Positions 38,331 to 48,618 of a DNA stretch of 64,000 nucleotides are shown here, piece by piece. The position numbers and the translations under genes were made by a program. The stretch is from assembly GCA_002005505.1 (NCBI GenBank), contig KV908589.1, forward strand, positions 124,001 through 188,000. The letters run 5' to 3'. Positions within the stretch are counted from its first letter, which is position 1, and each line of letters opens with the position of its first letter. Under the pieces are notes generated by a model. It was not told the origin of the DNA. It did no database searches and was given only the letters and a program-made list of their open reading frames with translations. The stretch comes from Botryococcus braunii. Lineage: Eukaryota; Chlorophyta; Trebouxiophyceae.

Positions 38331-39421
38331 AAGCATGGGTGCGTTTTGCCCATTTTGCCCATTTTGCGCCTTTGTCACAGGAGGCCGACGCCGCTGACAT
38401 TGCCCAACTATTGCGCACGCGTGTCTTCACTTTACATGGCTTTCCCCGTGAGATAGTTTCAGATAGAGACCCACGTTGGGTGGGCAAGTTCTGTCAAGAG
38501 TTGTTTAGGCTCACGGGGTGCCGGTCCGCCTTGTCTACTGCTTTCCACCCCCAGAGCGACGGCCAGACTGAACGCATCAACAGAATCTTGGAAGATTACC
38601 TTCGGCACTATGTGGGGGGGAGACAGACTGATTGGGATAAGCATTTGTGTGAGGCCGAGTTTGCATATAATAACACTTACAATCAATCTATCAATACTAC
38701 TCCGTTTCGCTTAACTTTTGGGCAGGACCCTGTGATCCCTTTTCAAGAAATCTATGATGCACCTGTTCTTGGTCGTGGTATCGAGCAAGAATATGTTCCA
38801 GCTGCGGCTGAGTTTGTCAGACGTATGCGGTGGGACTTAGAACGGGCCAGGACTTGCCTTAAGGCAGCCCAAGAAAGACAGAAGGCGTACGCCGATAAAA
38901 GGCGGCGGGACCTACCAGGCTTTGAAGTAGGTCAACAAGTCCTGCTTTCGTCAAAGAATATTAAGTTCAAACATTCCCGGACTAAGAAATTGTTGCCAAG
39001 GTACATTGGCCCCTTTCCGGTCACCCGGGTTATTTCCCCGGTAGCATACAAGTTGCTGCTACCTACGCATATGCGCATGCACGACGTATTCCATGTTTCC
39101 CTTCTCAAACCGTATAAAACTGACGGAAGCGTGCAACCCCCACCTCCTCCTGAAATCATAGATGGTGAGCTAGAATATGAGGTGGAGGCAGTGCTTGCAC
39201 ATAGAGAGCGGAAACTTAGGGGCAAGAAAGTAGTGCGCGAGTATCTTATTAAGTGGTCCGGCTATGAGAGCATCCATAATACCTGGGAACCTGAGGAAAA
39301 CTTAGTGCATTCTCGAGAGGCGGTACAGCAGTACTGGAGTCTAACCACGGGGCGTGGGTCGGAAGCTAAACGGACAGGAACGGAAGCTACATCTCAACGC
39401 AAGCGTGCTAGGCGTGCTTGA
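38331..39421 (+). pseudogene. Gypsy-C integrase remnant and chromodomain
   Basis: In a different frame from RT, it resumes at FAHFAHFAPLSQEADAADIA, aligning with the Gypsy-B integrase only from well after its first catalytic Asp. About 170 residues are missing, including the HHCC finger and the first Asp. VSDRDPRW (second Asp), GQTERINR (Glu) and the C-terminal chromodomain (ELEYEVEAVLAH, EYLIKWSGYESIHNTWEP) remain. The break lies in the repeat TTTTGCCCATTTTGCCC, which suggests a slippage or microhomology deletion. Confidence 0.88.
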
Positions 39422-39921
39422 CGCCCTGGCAGGTCGGGTCGGCCCCTTGGTGCTCCTTTTGTGGGAAGCTCTGGACGTGGCAACCAGAGTGCACCTTGGG
39501 GGTACTCCAGTATGGGTAGACCTTAGGAGTGGAACGGACATGGGAACGGACGAGAGTGAGGCGCGTGGCCCCTCTCGGGTGCGTGCGGTGCTAACCGCTC
39601 ACCCTGGACAGGACACATGTGTAGAGTGTCGCGACTTGTGTTTACCCTGATGTATCGTGATGTGGAAAGGACCAGTGGAAAGGACCGGACTAGTTGTCGT
39701 ATCGGTTCCCGGGTTCGCGTAAAGGACAGGACTGGACATGTAGGAACATACACGGACTGGACTGGATATGTAAGGAATGGACAGGACAAGGGGTCCGGCT
39801 GGGGCTGGGAACGCCGGACTAGCGACTCTCGGTCTCTAAAGCTCCAAAACCTAAAGCCTTGGGTGGTTAGGTTAGTCTCCTTACCTACTTGGCCGGGACG
39901 TCCAAGATAGGAGGGGGAGGA
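39422..39921 (+). other. Gypsy-C 3' untranslated region and polypurine tract
   Basis: A 500 bp non-coding stretch rich in GGAC repeats (GGACAGGACTGGACATG-like units). It ends in the purine tract that precedes the 3' LTR. No gene was seen. Confidence 0.65.
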
Positions 39922-40162
39922 TGTAACAGGGGTTCAACGATCGGGTGAACCTCGTGACGCATAACGGCGTTACACGTGCAGTAGCGCACCGGTGGTGCTG
40001 CTGTGCGGGCAGAGATTGGACAAGATAGAGAGGTGTTAGGATAGTCTAGGCACCTCAAGGCTTGGGTTTAGAGTTATAGAGACCTTGGGCGAGAGGTGGA
40101 GCCCCATTATGTAAGGTTCGTGGCAGTCGGGGTTTGGGACCTTTGCCGATCGGTCCGTGACA
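39922..40162 (+). repeat. Gypsy-C 3' LTR (241 bp)
   Basis: Matches 34097-34337 except one A/C difference (CACCTAAAGG versus CACCTCAAGG). Followed by TSD TCATA. Confidence 0.92.
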
Positions 40163-40167
40163 TCATA

Positions 40168-40515
40168 TGAAGATGGTTTACTTGACAGCTCCCCCAACCA
40201 GTCTTCAGGAACTGATTCATACAGTAACAACAATGCTGCAGCATTATGAGTAGTCGCAGGCATAGCTTCTTGGATGGCAGGCAAAGAACCCTTTGCATCA
40301 TTGGCTGCTGTGAACGCGTTGTCCCACACCACAAAGTTCTGGCCTTTACGCTGCAGTTTTATATGGACTTTGACCTGTGTGGCAATGACCTTGGGAAGGG
40401 TGTCTCCTTCCCCCTTTGAGGTACTGGGAGTGCATGGTTCCCTGGTAGGAGTTGATGTAGACTCCTCACCAGCTGTCTTGGATTCAGAGCTGGTGCTGGT
40501 ACCCTTCTTCTTCAT
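40168..40515 (-). pseudogene. Copia-G gag N-terminus, cut by Gypsy-C
   Basis: From MKKKGTSTSSESKTAG the frame reads KVHIKLQRKGQNFVVWDNAF and YESVPEDWLGELSSKPSSYD up to the Gypsy-C TSD. It resumes at 34091 with AYVHICRKF. The start matches Copia-F gag. It lies 15 bases after the pre-gag stop. Confidence 0.88.
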
Positions 40516-40530
40516 GCTGTTTGGTCCTGG

Positions 40531-41076
40531 TCAGTCGCTCCTGTCTGACAGTCTGGAGTCTCCGTCCTCGTCCTCACTGTCGTCCTCTGTGACCCACTCG
40601 TCCACGTGGAACTCGCCCTCGCCGTAGAGAATTAGTCTGTCAATGAAATCGTCTCCCAGACTGCTCAAAGCTAGCTCAATGGCTGCGTAGGCTGCCTTCT
40701 CTGTCCAATAAGATTCGTGTGACGGTCCTCCCGTTTGCTGTAGGCACCTCTCAAAGATTGCACGTGTTAGATATCCAGGCTCTCCGTTGATGAATGAGAC
40801 TTCCCACAGAGTGAATTTATAGGCTGGATATATCGGGAAGCGTTCTTGGAACCACCGAGGAGGCGTGAGTGCTCCCCGTCCGTGAGCTTCGTTGACAAAG
40901 TCCTTTACCAGGAATGCTCGTTCTTCGATCGTTCGTGGTCCTTTCTCTCCTCCTGCCTTTCTTCGCTCGTTGTATGTTGGAGGAGGAGGTGGAGGCGGAG
41001 GAGGTCTACGTCCGCCCGTGCTCATGCGTCCGGTTGGTCTCTTTCGCGCCATAGCAGAATACTTTGCCCGAGTCAT
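40531..41076 (-). CDS. Copia-G pre-gag ORF, family I
   Basis: It has 181 residues from MTRAKYSAMARKRPTG, then a poly-Pro tract (RRPPPPPPPPPTYNERRK), the core RWFQERFPIYPAYKFT, EPGYLTRAIFERC, and an acidic tail (DDSEDEDGDSRLSDRSD). Intact, and clearly homologous to the Copia-F ORF and more distantly to Copia-A. The function is unknown. Confidence 0.82.
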   Translation of the reverse strand: MTRAKYSAMARKRPTGRMSTGGRRPPPPPPPPPTYNERRKAGGEKGPRTIEERAFLVKDFVNEAHGRGALTPPRWFQERFPIYPAYKFTLWEVSFINGEPGYLTRAIFERCLQQTGGPSHESYWTEKAAYAAIELALSSLGDDFIDRLILYGEGEFHVDEWVTEDDSEDEDGDSRLSDRSD

Positions 41077-41103
41077 ACATTTTACATGCCCCCACAGAAG
41101 AGT

Positions 41104-41118
41104 CGTGGGCCCATAACC
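41104..41118 (-). promoter_or_regulatory. Copia-G half-tRNA-iMet primer-binding site
   Basis: Minus-strand GGTTATGGGCCCACG directly follows the 5' LTR, complementary to the initiator-Met anticodon arm. Confidence 0.85.
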
Positions 41119-41848
41119 TGTAAACTTCTGAGTTCGGCGTTTCCTGTATGACCCGGCACGAGGGTGTTTAGCCCGGCGACACTCTTGTTGTATGTCGGTT
41201 AACAAGCAGTGGCGACTGTGAGTGAGGTGACTTGACTGGCAACAGTTAAACGACAAACACCCGAAGTGCTTTTGATGTCCCAATCAAGTCTTACAATGCT
41301 TGTTGCTCTCTCTCATCACTCAGCAATTCAAACTACTCTATCTACGAAGTTACTGATAGTCTGCATTACCGATGTCCGATGAGCTAAAACATTAGCACCT
41401 TTCTAATACACATTATCTAGACCCTTTCCTAATCCATTGTTCTTGTGCCCGTAATGTCCTGGCAACAGTTTACCTGTATGACCCGGCACGAGGGTGTTTA
41501 GCCCGGCGACACTCTTGTTGTATGTCGGTTAACAGGCAGTGGCGACTGTGAGTGAGGTGACTTGACTGGCAACAGTTAAACGACAAACACCCGAATTGCT
41601 TTTGATGTCCCAATCAAGTGCCTCATTCCTTCGAGCCAGGAGCATATAGCCTTTCGAGCAAACCGTGTCTGATTACCTCATCCTCCCTCATCAACGTAAA
41701 ATTGGTCTAGATTGGTTCTGGCAGAACTCCTAGGTTCTGCCACCTATTACTCATTCCAATGAATGTTCTCACTGATAATTGGAGCTGATCTGGCCACTAT
41801 TACTCTTCTGAGGGAAAGGCACCAAAATGTTCTTTCACTATTATAACA
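41119..41848 (-). repeat. Copia-G 5' LTR (730 bp) with TATA, duplicated leader and intron
   Basis: On the minus strand TATATG (41648-41643) lies 29 bases before leader copy 1 (41619-41474). Copy 1 is followed by GTAAAC. Copy 2 (41289-41144) is followed by GAAACG. The predicted intron is 41144-41473 (330 nt). TGTAA (41291-41295) lies one base before copy 2. U3 contains a GGCAGAAC/GTTCTGCC inverted repeat at 41720-41741. Confidence 0.91.
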
Positions 41849-42064
41849 GTGTAAACCGTTTGCAGGAATTATTTAAGTTAACTGCAGACGGGCCACGGGA
41901 GGTTTTCCTTCGTTCTTTCTCAACAGAGCTATTGTTGAGGGAAGAGAGGGAACAGGACAGGTACTCAGGTGGTACAGAGAATACCACGTGTGAAACGAGC
42001 TGGTACAGTTCCAGTTCCGTTTACACCAAGGGCAGAGTAAGGCAGTATTTGACCGACTGCCATC

Positions 42065-43543
42065 ATGGAGGGAGGTGGAGGAGCTGGGACTCAATCCGTT
42101 GCGGCTCCATCCGGATTACTTCCAGACCTACGAGGGGATCTCACGGGGGTGGCTGGAACCAGCGATGGGGTTACAGCGACTGACATGGGAAGAGATTCAG
42201 GAATTGGAACAGCAGTGGCTAGGGGATCTGAACCGGCCAGTACATCTGGCCGGGAAGATCCGACGAGTCCAGTGAACTCCAGTCTGCAGGTCACCACCTC
42301 CTTAGATAGACTGGGTTTTTCGTTGGACATCTGGAAGCAGAATGTGTTCCACTGTGCCGTGAGCAGAAATGTGCTGGAATGCCTAAAAACGTCCATGCCA
42401 GGGACTAAAGGGGATGCAGTGGCACTACATTTGCTGCTGCAAAAGGTTCCAGAAGTGTGGGCTCAGAAGGTGGCATTCGCTGAATCTGCAGCAGTGGCAT
42501 TTAAATGGATTATGGGCCAGTTCCAAGGGGGAGCAAACTTGGAAATCAATGACCAATGGCTGGAGCTGTTGGACAGTGAGATGAAGGGGAGTGAGGGCAC
42601 GTTGGAAGAATATGTGGCTAGGAAGGAGTTGCTGGCAAAAAGACTGAACGACAACAATATGCCAGTGACGCAAACAAAACTCAAAAAATCAATTCTGAAG
42701 TGCCTTCCGTGGCAATTTGATGCTCATAAGCCCAGTTTATCTTCCTCCACTGCAACATGCAATATTAATCAAACTTTGGTTGCCATAAGGGTGGTTGCAG
42801 AAACCATAGGTTTCAATGATCAGCAACCAAGGGCTCCAAGGGCGGCTGTCGTCCGCAAGCCGGGTCCGGCTGTCAGGCACGATAATCGGACGTGCTATGA
42901 GTGTGGTGAGAGGGGGCACATTAGAATGAACTGCCCGAGACTTGTGCACCCTCCTAACCGAGGTAACCCACCCACTGGAGAAGAGGTAAATCCAAGGGCA
43001 GGGATGGCATCTTCAAAGTTGCAAAATACTGGGGAAGGGCAGTGGATAGTAGACACGGGTGCTACTAATCACATATGCAATGATTTGCATTTGATGTCCA
43101 ATGTTGTTGTTTATGATGAAGCTAAACCACTGGGCCTGGCAGCGAGTGATGGTCAGGGATTGAGAAAGGCACAAGGAAATTTGTGTCTATCTGTGCAAGG
43201 TGGGGGAAGTGTGTTGCTTACGCATGTAGAATATGTACCGACAGCAACTGATAACCTCTTGTCCGTGTCAGCGCGCGTCAAGGACGGATGTACATTTGCA
43301 GTAAATGAAAAGGGGGAATATGTAGCTGTCATGTGCCAGGCAAATGAGTTCATGTGTGATATTGAACCAAAAGGGAGCTTGTATTTCCTGTCACACAAAA
43401 ATGGGCTCTGTGCATGGGGAGAAGCGGCTGCACTTTTAGTTACTACACGAGAAGAGACAGAGTTGTGGCATAAACGGTTGGGACATCCGGGAGTTGTGTG
43501 CATGACAAGGATGATAAGAGAGCAGATTGTGAATGATGTATAA
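42065..43543 (+). pseudogene. Copia-E gag, protease and integrase finger start, nonsense at end
   Basis: From MEGGGGAGTQSVAAPSG, gag contains WKQNVFHCAVSRNVLEC and YVARKELLAKRLND, the CCHC knuckle CYECGERGHIRMNC, protease WIVDTGATNHICND and the integrase start LWHKRLGHPG. TAA at 43541-43543 interrupts the integrase finger; the same frame continues with HCDGCIRGKQTRTP, so this is a single nonsense change. The stretch 41854-42064 upstream is leader after the pre-gag stop. Confidence 0.88.
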
Positions 43544-43580
43544 GGAAGTGTGGGTGAAGTTGAAAGACTTGTGACTCACT

Positions 43581-45227
43581 GTGACGGGTGTATACGGGGG
43601 AAGCAGACTAGGACTCCCACGCCTTCCTCCACTGCGGCTGAGTCTACTGAGAGACTTCAGGACGGACAGAGGTACTGAACTTGACTTTAGGACGGACAGA
43701 GGTACTGAATTTGTAAACCGCGAGCTGGCAGATTTCTTTGCCAAAAGGGGGATCACACATCAGACCTCTGCACCGTACACGCCTCAACAAAATGGCAAGG
43801 TAGAGCGTGTAAACAGGGTAATCAAGGAACGAGTGAGGGCCCTCCTCTTTACCGCAGAGGCAGGGCCTGAACTCTGGGCTGAGGCAGCACACACTGTGAT
43901 ACGGCTGCTAAATGTGAGTGCCGTCAGTGGCAAAGAGTCTTGTCCGTATCAGGCATTCTATGGCAAGAAACCCTCAGTTGCTCACCTGAAGGTTTGGGGT
44001 TGTCTGGCTTATGTGAAGCTGCCTGATAGGCAGCTGTCAGCACTTGGTCCTCGCTCAGTTGCAGGCATGTTTGTGGGATACGAAACAGGATCCAAGGCGT
44101 ATCGGATCCTGGTGCAAGGCAAAGTAATGGTGAGTAAAGATGTGAGATTTATTGAAGATGAGTTGGGCTATCCGGTTGTAACTCCACCTGCACTACAACC
44201 TGAGATGAGGGTTGAAGAGTTGTTTCATGATGAAGAGGAGGCCTCTGAGGTTTCCCTGGAGGAGGCGATTGACGCCCCGCGTGAAATTGCGATAAACCCG
44301 GAATTACGAGCGGACGATATGCACGAAGTCATGAGGCGTGCACGGGAGGTGCTGCAGCAGCTTCCTGCAGAACTGCCAGCCGGGGAAGTGACTGATGAGG
44401 GAAATGGAGATGGTGAGAGTCAAGGGCAGGCAAGTGAGAGAGACGAAGAACAGCATGATAACGAGGAAAATGAAGAGAAGGGAAGAGGTGGTGGGCGTTA
44501 CGAATTGAGAGAGAGAGTCGGCCCGCCAGATAAGTATGTTCCTGGGGCATATCACACGCAAGTAAAAGCCCATGCAGTAGTGGTTGAGGAAGCAAAATTG
44601 AAAGCATCAGAGTTGTCCATTCCAAAACACATTGGAGAAGCGCTTGCCAGTCCTCAAAAGGAGTACTGGAAGCAAGCTATGCAAGAGGAGCTGGATGCTA
44701 TTGAAGAGTGTGATACTTATGAGGTGGTGAGGAGACCAGAGGGAGCGAAAGTGATTCCTCTGGTTTGGGTGTTTGCCTTAAAGAGAGATGAATATGGCGA
44801 TGTCATCCGGTTTAAGGCAAGGCCCGTAGCACAAGGTTGCAGGCAGGTAGAAGGTGTAGATTGTGATCAAACCTTTGCACATGTCAGCACTCATGCATGT
44901 AGGAGAGTGTTGCTGAATATTGCAGCAACAGAAAATCTTGAAATCCACCAAGTGGATATGAAGACGGCATTTCTCAATGGAGAATTAGAGGAGGAGGTGT
45001 ATGTAACGCAGCCTCCTGGTTTCTCTAATGGTGATAAAAAGGAGGTGTTTCGCTTGAAGAAGGCTCTGTATGGTCTCAAGCAGGGACCTCGGGCATGGCA
45101 CAAGAGGCTCTCCAAGGATCTTGGAGAGATGGGTTTCAAGGCAGGTAGGAGCGACCCGGCCTTATTCTTGGACTCCGGAAGGGGTGAAGACCGGGCGTTC
45201 ATCGTCACTATGTGGATGATTTGGTGA
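43581..45227 (+). pseudogene. Copia-E integrase (core deleted) and RT N-terminal half
   Basis: The region with the first catalytic Asp is missing: sequence jumps from TAAESTERL to the second motif RTDRGTEF, which is present twice in a perfect-length 30 bp tandem duplication (43653-43682, 43683-43712). NGKVERVNR (Glu) follows. An acidic linker (EEDEEQHDNEENEEKGRGGG-like) leads to RT ([33 protein letters not shown]). One base is missing just before YVDD, giving a stop at 45227. It lacks the Cys module of family I. Confidence 0.86.
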
Positions 45228-45997
45228 TCATCTGCAAGAGTGGTGAGAGAGTGTCAGAGATAAAGGGTGAGTTGAAAGCAAGATTTAAAGTTCACGACTT
45301 GGGGGAAGTAAAGAATTTCCTCGGAAGTGACGTCAGGCGCGATCGCGATGGGGGAGTGATAGTGATTTCCAACGCTCAGAAGATCAAGGATCTTGCGGAG
45401 TCATTTGGAGTGAGTGAGAGTGACAAGGGAGTTAGCACACCCATGTGTAAAAGCTTTGTGCAGACAGAGCTTCCACAAGGGAAGGTGGGGGATGAGAGTG
45501 CGGGTTTAGGGTCTCCACTGCCGGACGGACACCGGTACCTGGAACTCGTAGGGTCACTGCAGTATCTGGCCAATACCACTCGTCCTGATATTTCACAGGC
45601 AGTTAGCCTGCTGGCACGTTATCGTGCTGCCCCAACCACTGCACACATGCGTGCAGGGTTGAGGATTGTTAGATATCTGTTAGGCACCAAGGAGATGGGC
45701 TTGGTTTATGGGGGAAAGGGGAAGCAAAGTCTGGCTGGCTTTGTAGATTCAGATTTTGCGGGAGATGTTGATACACGAAAATCAACAACTGGTTTCGTGT
45801 TCATGCTGAATGGGGGAGCAGTGTCGTGGGGAAGTAAGAAGCAACAGTCAGTTGCTACTTCCACTGTTGAGGCAAAGTTTATTGCGGCCATGCAATAAAG
45901 GAAGGAGTGTGGCTTGGGAGCTTGTTGGAGGAGCTCGGTCAGCCAGTGTCTGGTGTAGAATTAAGAATGGACAACATGGGTTGTATTGCAAATCTGC
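45212..45997 (+). pseudogene. Copia-E RT palm and RNase H, cut by Copia-C2
   Basis: After the frameshift the frame has VDDLVIICK, FKVHDLGEVKNFLGSDV, PDGHRYLELVGSLQYLANTT and SDFAGDVDTRKSTTGFVF. A second small indel near 45885 gives a stop. The following frame (EGVWLGSLLEELGQ, MDNMGCIANLQN) reaches the Copia-C2 LTR. RNase H resumes at 52583. Confidence 0.86.
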
Positions 45998-46002
45998 AAA
46001 AC

Positions 46003-46703
46003 TGTAAAAGGTTATGGGCAGTGGCGTATCCTGTAAGCAAGCAGACAGGTCGTAAGTTCGTGCCTCTCCAGCTACAGTCCTTGACGACTGTCTGCTCTTT
46101 AGACACATGCAACTGCATGAACAAGACTGGCATCCTTATGTGCCCAGTATCTTTCCCAACCAGTTCCGTTACATGTTGATCTGTCAATGAGCATCTACAC
46201 ACGGATAAGCTCCTGACGGCTGAAAGCAAGTACCTTCCTATACTCAATCAAGACTCCGTCCCTTAGCTGTTTGGGAGACTTGATTGTCCACTAAGATGGT
46301 TCACTTACAAACAAGCAATCAAACATGAACACATTACCAATACACACTCTGCGTCACCGCACCTGTAAGCAAGCAGACAGGTCGTAAGTTCGTGCCTCTC
46401 CAGCTACAGTCCTTGACGACTGTCTGCTCTTTAGACACATGCAACTGCATGAACAAGACTGGCATCCTTATGTGCCCAGTATCTTTCCAAACCAGTTGCT
46501 CGACTATGCGGTGATCGCAGCTTTAATAGTCCTTTCACATTAACGCGTAATCTAAATCAGATTGTACCTTTTGTTCGAAATAGACCTCATCCGAACGTGT
46601 CTTGAGGTACCTTATGTGGATAGTGGACCCGTATCCTAATAATGTACATTTGAAGATCACCTAAAGCACAAGGCATTCTATAATGTATGTTCACAACTCA
46701 ACA
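46003..46703 (-). repeat. Copia-C2 3' LTR (701 bp) with duplicated leader and intron
   Basis: On the minus strand TATTAAAG lies about 31 bases before copy 1 (46497-46363). Copy 1 is followed by GTGCGG. Copy 2 (46165-46031) is followed by GATACG. The predicted intron is 46031-46362 (332 nt). TGTAA (46169-46173) lies 3 bases before copy 2. The LTR end reads CCCATAACCTTTTACA. Confidence 0.9.
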
Positions 46704-46723
46704 CTTCCCCTTGCCTGCATGCT

Positions 46724-48295
46724 TTATGTGTATCTTCTCAAACCTAGTGAATCATGATGACCAACAAACACGGGCTTAGCAAGTGGCTTGGTCATAATGT
46801 CAGCCACATTTCGAGCAGATTCTACATAGAGGATATCTACCTGCCCAAGTGCCATAGCTTCCCTAGCATAGTGGAAGCTTACTGCAACATGCTTTGTGAA
46901 TTTGGAATAAAGGGGGTTCCGTAAATTGGAAATGCATCCTTGGTTGTCACAGAAAATTTTGACTCTCCAAGGTGCAGCTCCAATCTCTTCCAAGAAGCCC
47001 CTAAGCCAGTTGGCTTCCTTCACAATATGGCCGGCTGCCATAAACTCGGCTTGCACAGTTGAGGTAGCAACTGAGCTCTGCTTCTTGCTTCCCCAAACCA
47101 CGGCACTACCATAGACTGATAGAACATAGCCAGTGGTGGAATACCTGTGGTCCAGGTCCCCAGCATAGTCGGCATCAACATAGCCTTCTAGCTCAGGCCC
47201 CTTTCCACCCAGAGTAAGAGCTAATTCTCTCGTATCTCTCAAGTACTTCAGCACTCGAATGGCCTCATTCCAGTGTGAGGTAGTGGGTGTCATTCTATAC
47301 CTTGACAACACTCCAACAGCCTGAGAAATGTCAGGCCGGGTCGTATTGGCAATATATAGCAACGATCCAATCAACTCACAGTACCGATGACCAGGTGGCA
47401 GTGGGGTACCTGCCCCATGTGACAAACCATCTGAGGACTCGGGTCTGCTAGCCACGAAGTCCTTGGACATGGGGGTATCAACCACACGCCCATCATCAGC
47501 AACACCAAACTTTTCCATAAGAGCATCAATCTTGGGAGTGCAACTCATGGAAATGGTGCTCTGAACTCTATTGCGTCGGACCTGACACCCCAGGAAATCA
47601 TTCACCTCTCCCAAATCATGGATGGTGAAGTCCTTCTTCAACAACTCTTTCCCCCACTCAATCTCTGCAACCAATCTGGCAACTATGAGAAGATCATCAA
47701 CATAAACAAGAATAAAGGACAGGTTGCCATCAGGGGCCCTCCTGATGTATACACCCGCATCACTCTTGCACACACTATACCCCATCACGCTCAACTTGTC
47801 GGTCAAGGTCTTGTGCCAAGCCCGTGGGGCTTGTTTTAGACCGTATAGTGCCTTCCTGAGCTTGCACACAACCCTCGTGTTGCCATTCTCAAATCCTGGT
47901 GGTTGGGTCACATAGACCTCTTCCTCCAACTCTCCATTGAGAAAAGCCGTCTTGATATCCACATGGTGGATCTCAAGATTCTGTGTGGCAGCCACTGCCA
48001 GCATAGCCCTCCTTGCCCCAGAGCTGCTGGTGGGTGCAAATACCTCCCCAACATCTATCCCAGGGATCTGTCTACACCCTTGGGCAACTAACCTCGCTTT
48101 AAAGCGAGTAACATTCCCATGTGCATCAATTTTAGTGGAGAATATCCAATGGACAGGAATAACTTTTTGTCCATGTGGTCTGTCCACATACTGTAGAACC
48201 TCATGGGTATCAAGGGAATCCATCTCTTCCCTCATTGCTTGTTGCCAAAAATCCCACTGAGGGGAGCATGGGGCTTCCCTCAGGTTAGATGGCAC
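46724..48295 (-). CDS. Copia-C2 RT and RNase H
   Basis: An open frame of 523 codons (continuing a little upstream): [105 protein letters not shown], then RNase H DADYAGDLDHRYSTTGYVL, STVQAEFMAAG, FCDNQGCISNL and NVADIMTKPLAKP to the stop at 46724. RT palm and RNase H acids are present. It is the C-terminal half of a polyprotein whose linker is frameshifted upstream. Confidence 0.92.
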   Translation of the reverse strand: MPSNLREAPCSPQWDFWQQAMREEMDSLDTHEVLQYVDRPHGQKVIPVHWIFSTKIDAHGNVTRFKARLVAQGCRQIPGIDVGEVFAPTSSSGARRAMLAVAATQNLEIHHVDIKTAFLNGELEEEVYVTQPPGFENGNTRVVCKLRKALYGLKQAPRAWHKTLTDKLSVMGYSVCKSDAGVYIRRAPDGNLSFILVYVDDLLIVARLVAEIEWGKELLKKDFTIHDLGEVNDFLGCQVRRNRVQSTISMSCTPKIDALMEKFGVADDGRVVDTPMSKDFVASRPESSDGLSHGAGTPLPPGHRYCELIGSLLYIANTTRPDISQAVGVLSRYRMTPTTSHWNEAIRVLKYLRDTRELALTLGGKGPELEGYVDADYAGDLDHRYSTTGYVLSVYGSAVVWGSKKQSSVATSTVQAEFMAAGHIVKEANWLRGFLEEIGAAPWRVKIFCDNQGCISNLRNPLYSKFTKHVAVSFHYAREAMALGQVDILYVESARNVADIMTKPLAKPVFVGHHDSLGLRRYT

Positions 48296-48315
48296 GTGAA
48301 CCTTTCCCAGCTTGA

Positions 48316-48436
48316 CATAAGGTACATTTTGTACCTTATGCTGAGACTCTGCAGTACTGTCAGCACTCCTGGGACTGTTGTCTTTTATATCCCTCTAATC
48401 TTGGTTCCCAGAATAAGGTACATTTTGTACCTTATG
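48316..48436 (-). promoter_or_regulatory. Copia-C2 paired palindromes flanking a TATA-like box
   Basis: Two palindromes with arms CATAAGGTACA/TGTACCTTATG (48316-48340, and a nearly complete one at 48412-48436) flank minus-strand GATATAAAAGA (48391-48381), upstream of the RT-RNase H frame. Same arrangement as in Copia-C1 (10246-10366). Related CATAAGGTAC sites occur in the family U3. Confidence 0.55.
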
Positions 48437-48618
48437 TTGAGATCCTGCAGTACAGCCAGAACTGCCAGAGCCCTCCCCAACTCTATCTCTTGAACTGTCA
48501 GACTCATGCGCTCCACCATTACAATCTCTCACCTTTCTCAATGCAGGTGGAAGCAGCAGCTCTCTCTCTCTCCTAGACTCACACCTAGGTACACTACTCT
48601 GACTTTCCTGAGTTGCGC

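Larger units (their letters stand above)
34097..40162 (+). mobile_element. Gypsy-C, integrase-deleted chromovirus nested in Copia-G gag
   Basis: LTRs of 241 bp (34097-34337 and 39922-40162) differ at one site. TSD TCATA is at 34092-34096 and 40163-40167. The primer site TGGTATCGGCGAGAGG starts at 34339 and the polypurine tract (AGGAGGGGGAGGA) ends at 39921. It is related to Gypsy-A by gag. Gag has a one-base shift, and pol lacks the integrase finger and first catalytic Asp. Confidence 0.94.
20906..41848 (-). mobile_element. Copia-G, family I, complete but nested, in Copia-E
   Basis: Both LTRs are 730 bp (20906-21635 is the 3' LTR and 41119-41848 the 5' LTR on the minus strand) and differ at roughly eight sites. 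TSD is GTGTG (20901-20905) and GTGTA (41849-41853). Three elements interrupt it: Gypsy-B in RNase H, TRIM-2 in RT and Gypsy-C in gag. Coding carries one Trp-to-stop change and a few frameshifts. The integrase catalytic residues are intact. Confidence 0.93.

Noticed and set aside
41827..42183. A separate gene at the start of the Copia-E right part
   Set aside because: The frame starts inside the Copia-G LTR and crosses the insertion border; without the insertion the pre-gag ORF stops here and the stretch is leader before gag.
48316..48436. Transcription terminators at the family II palindromes
   Set aside because: No T run follows them, the element is a pol II transcribed eukaryotic transposon, and the region codes for the polyprotein.
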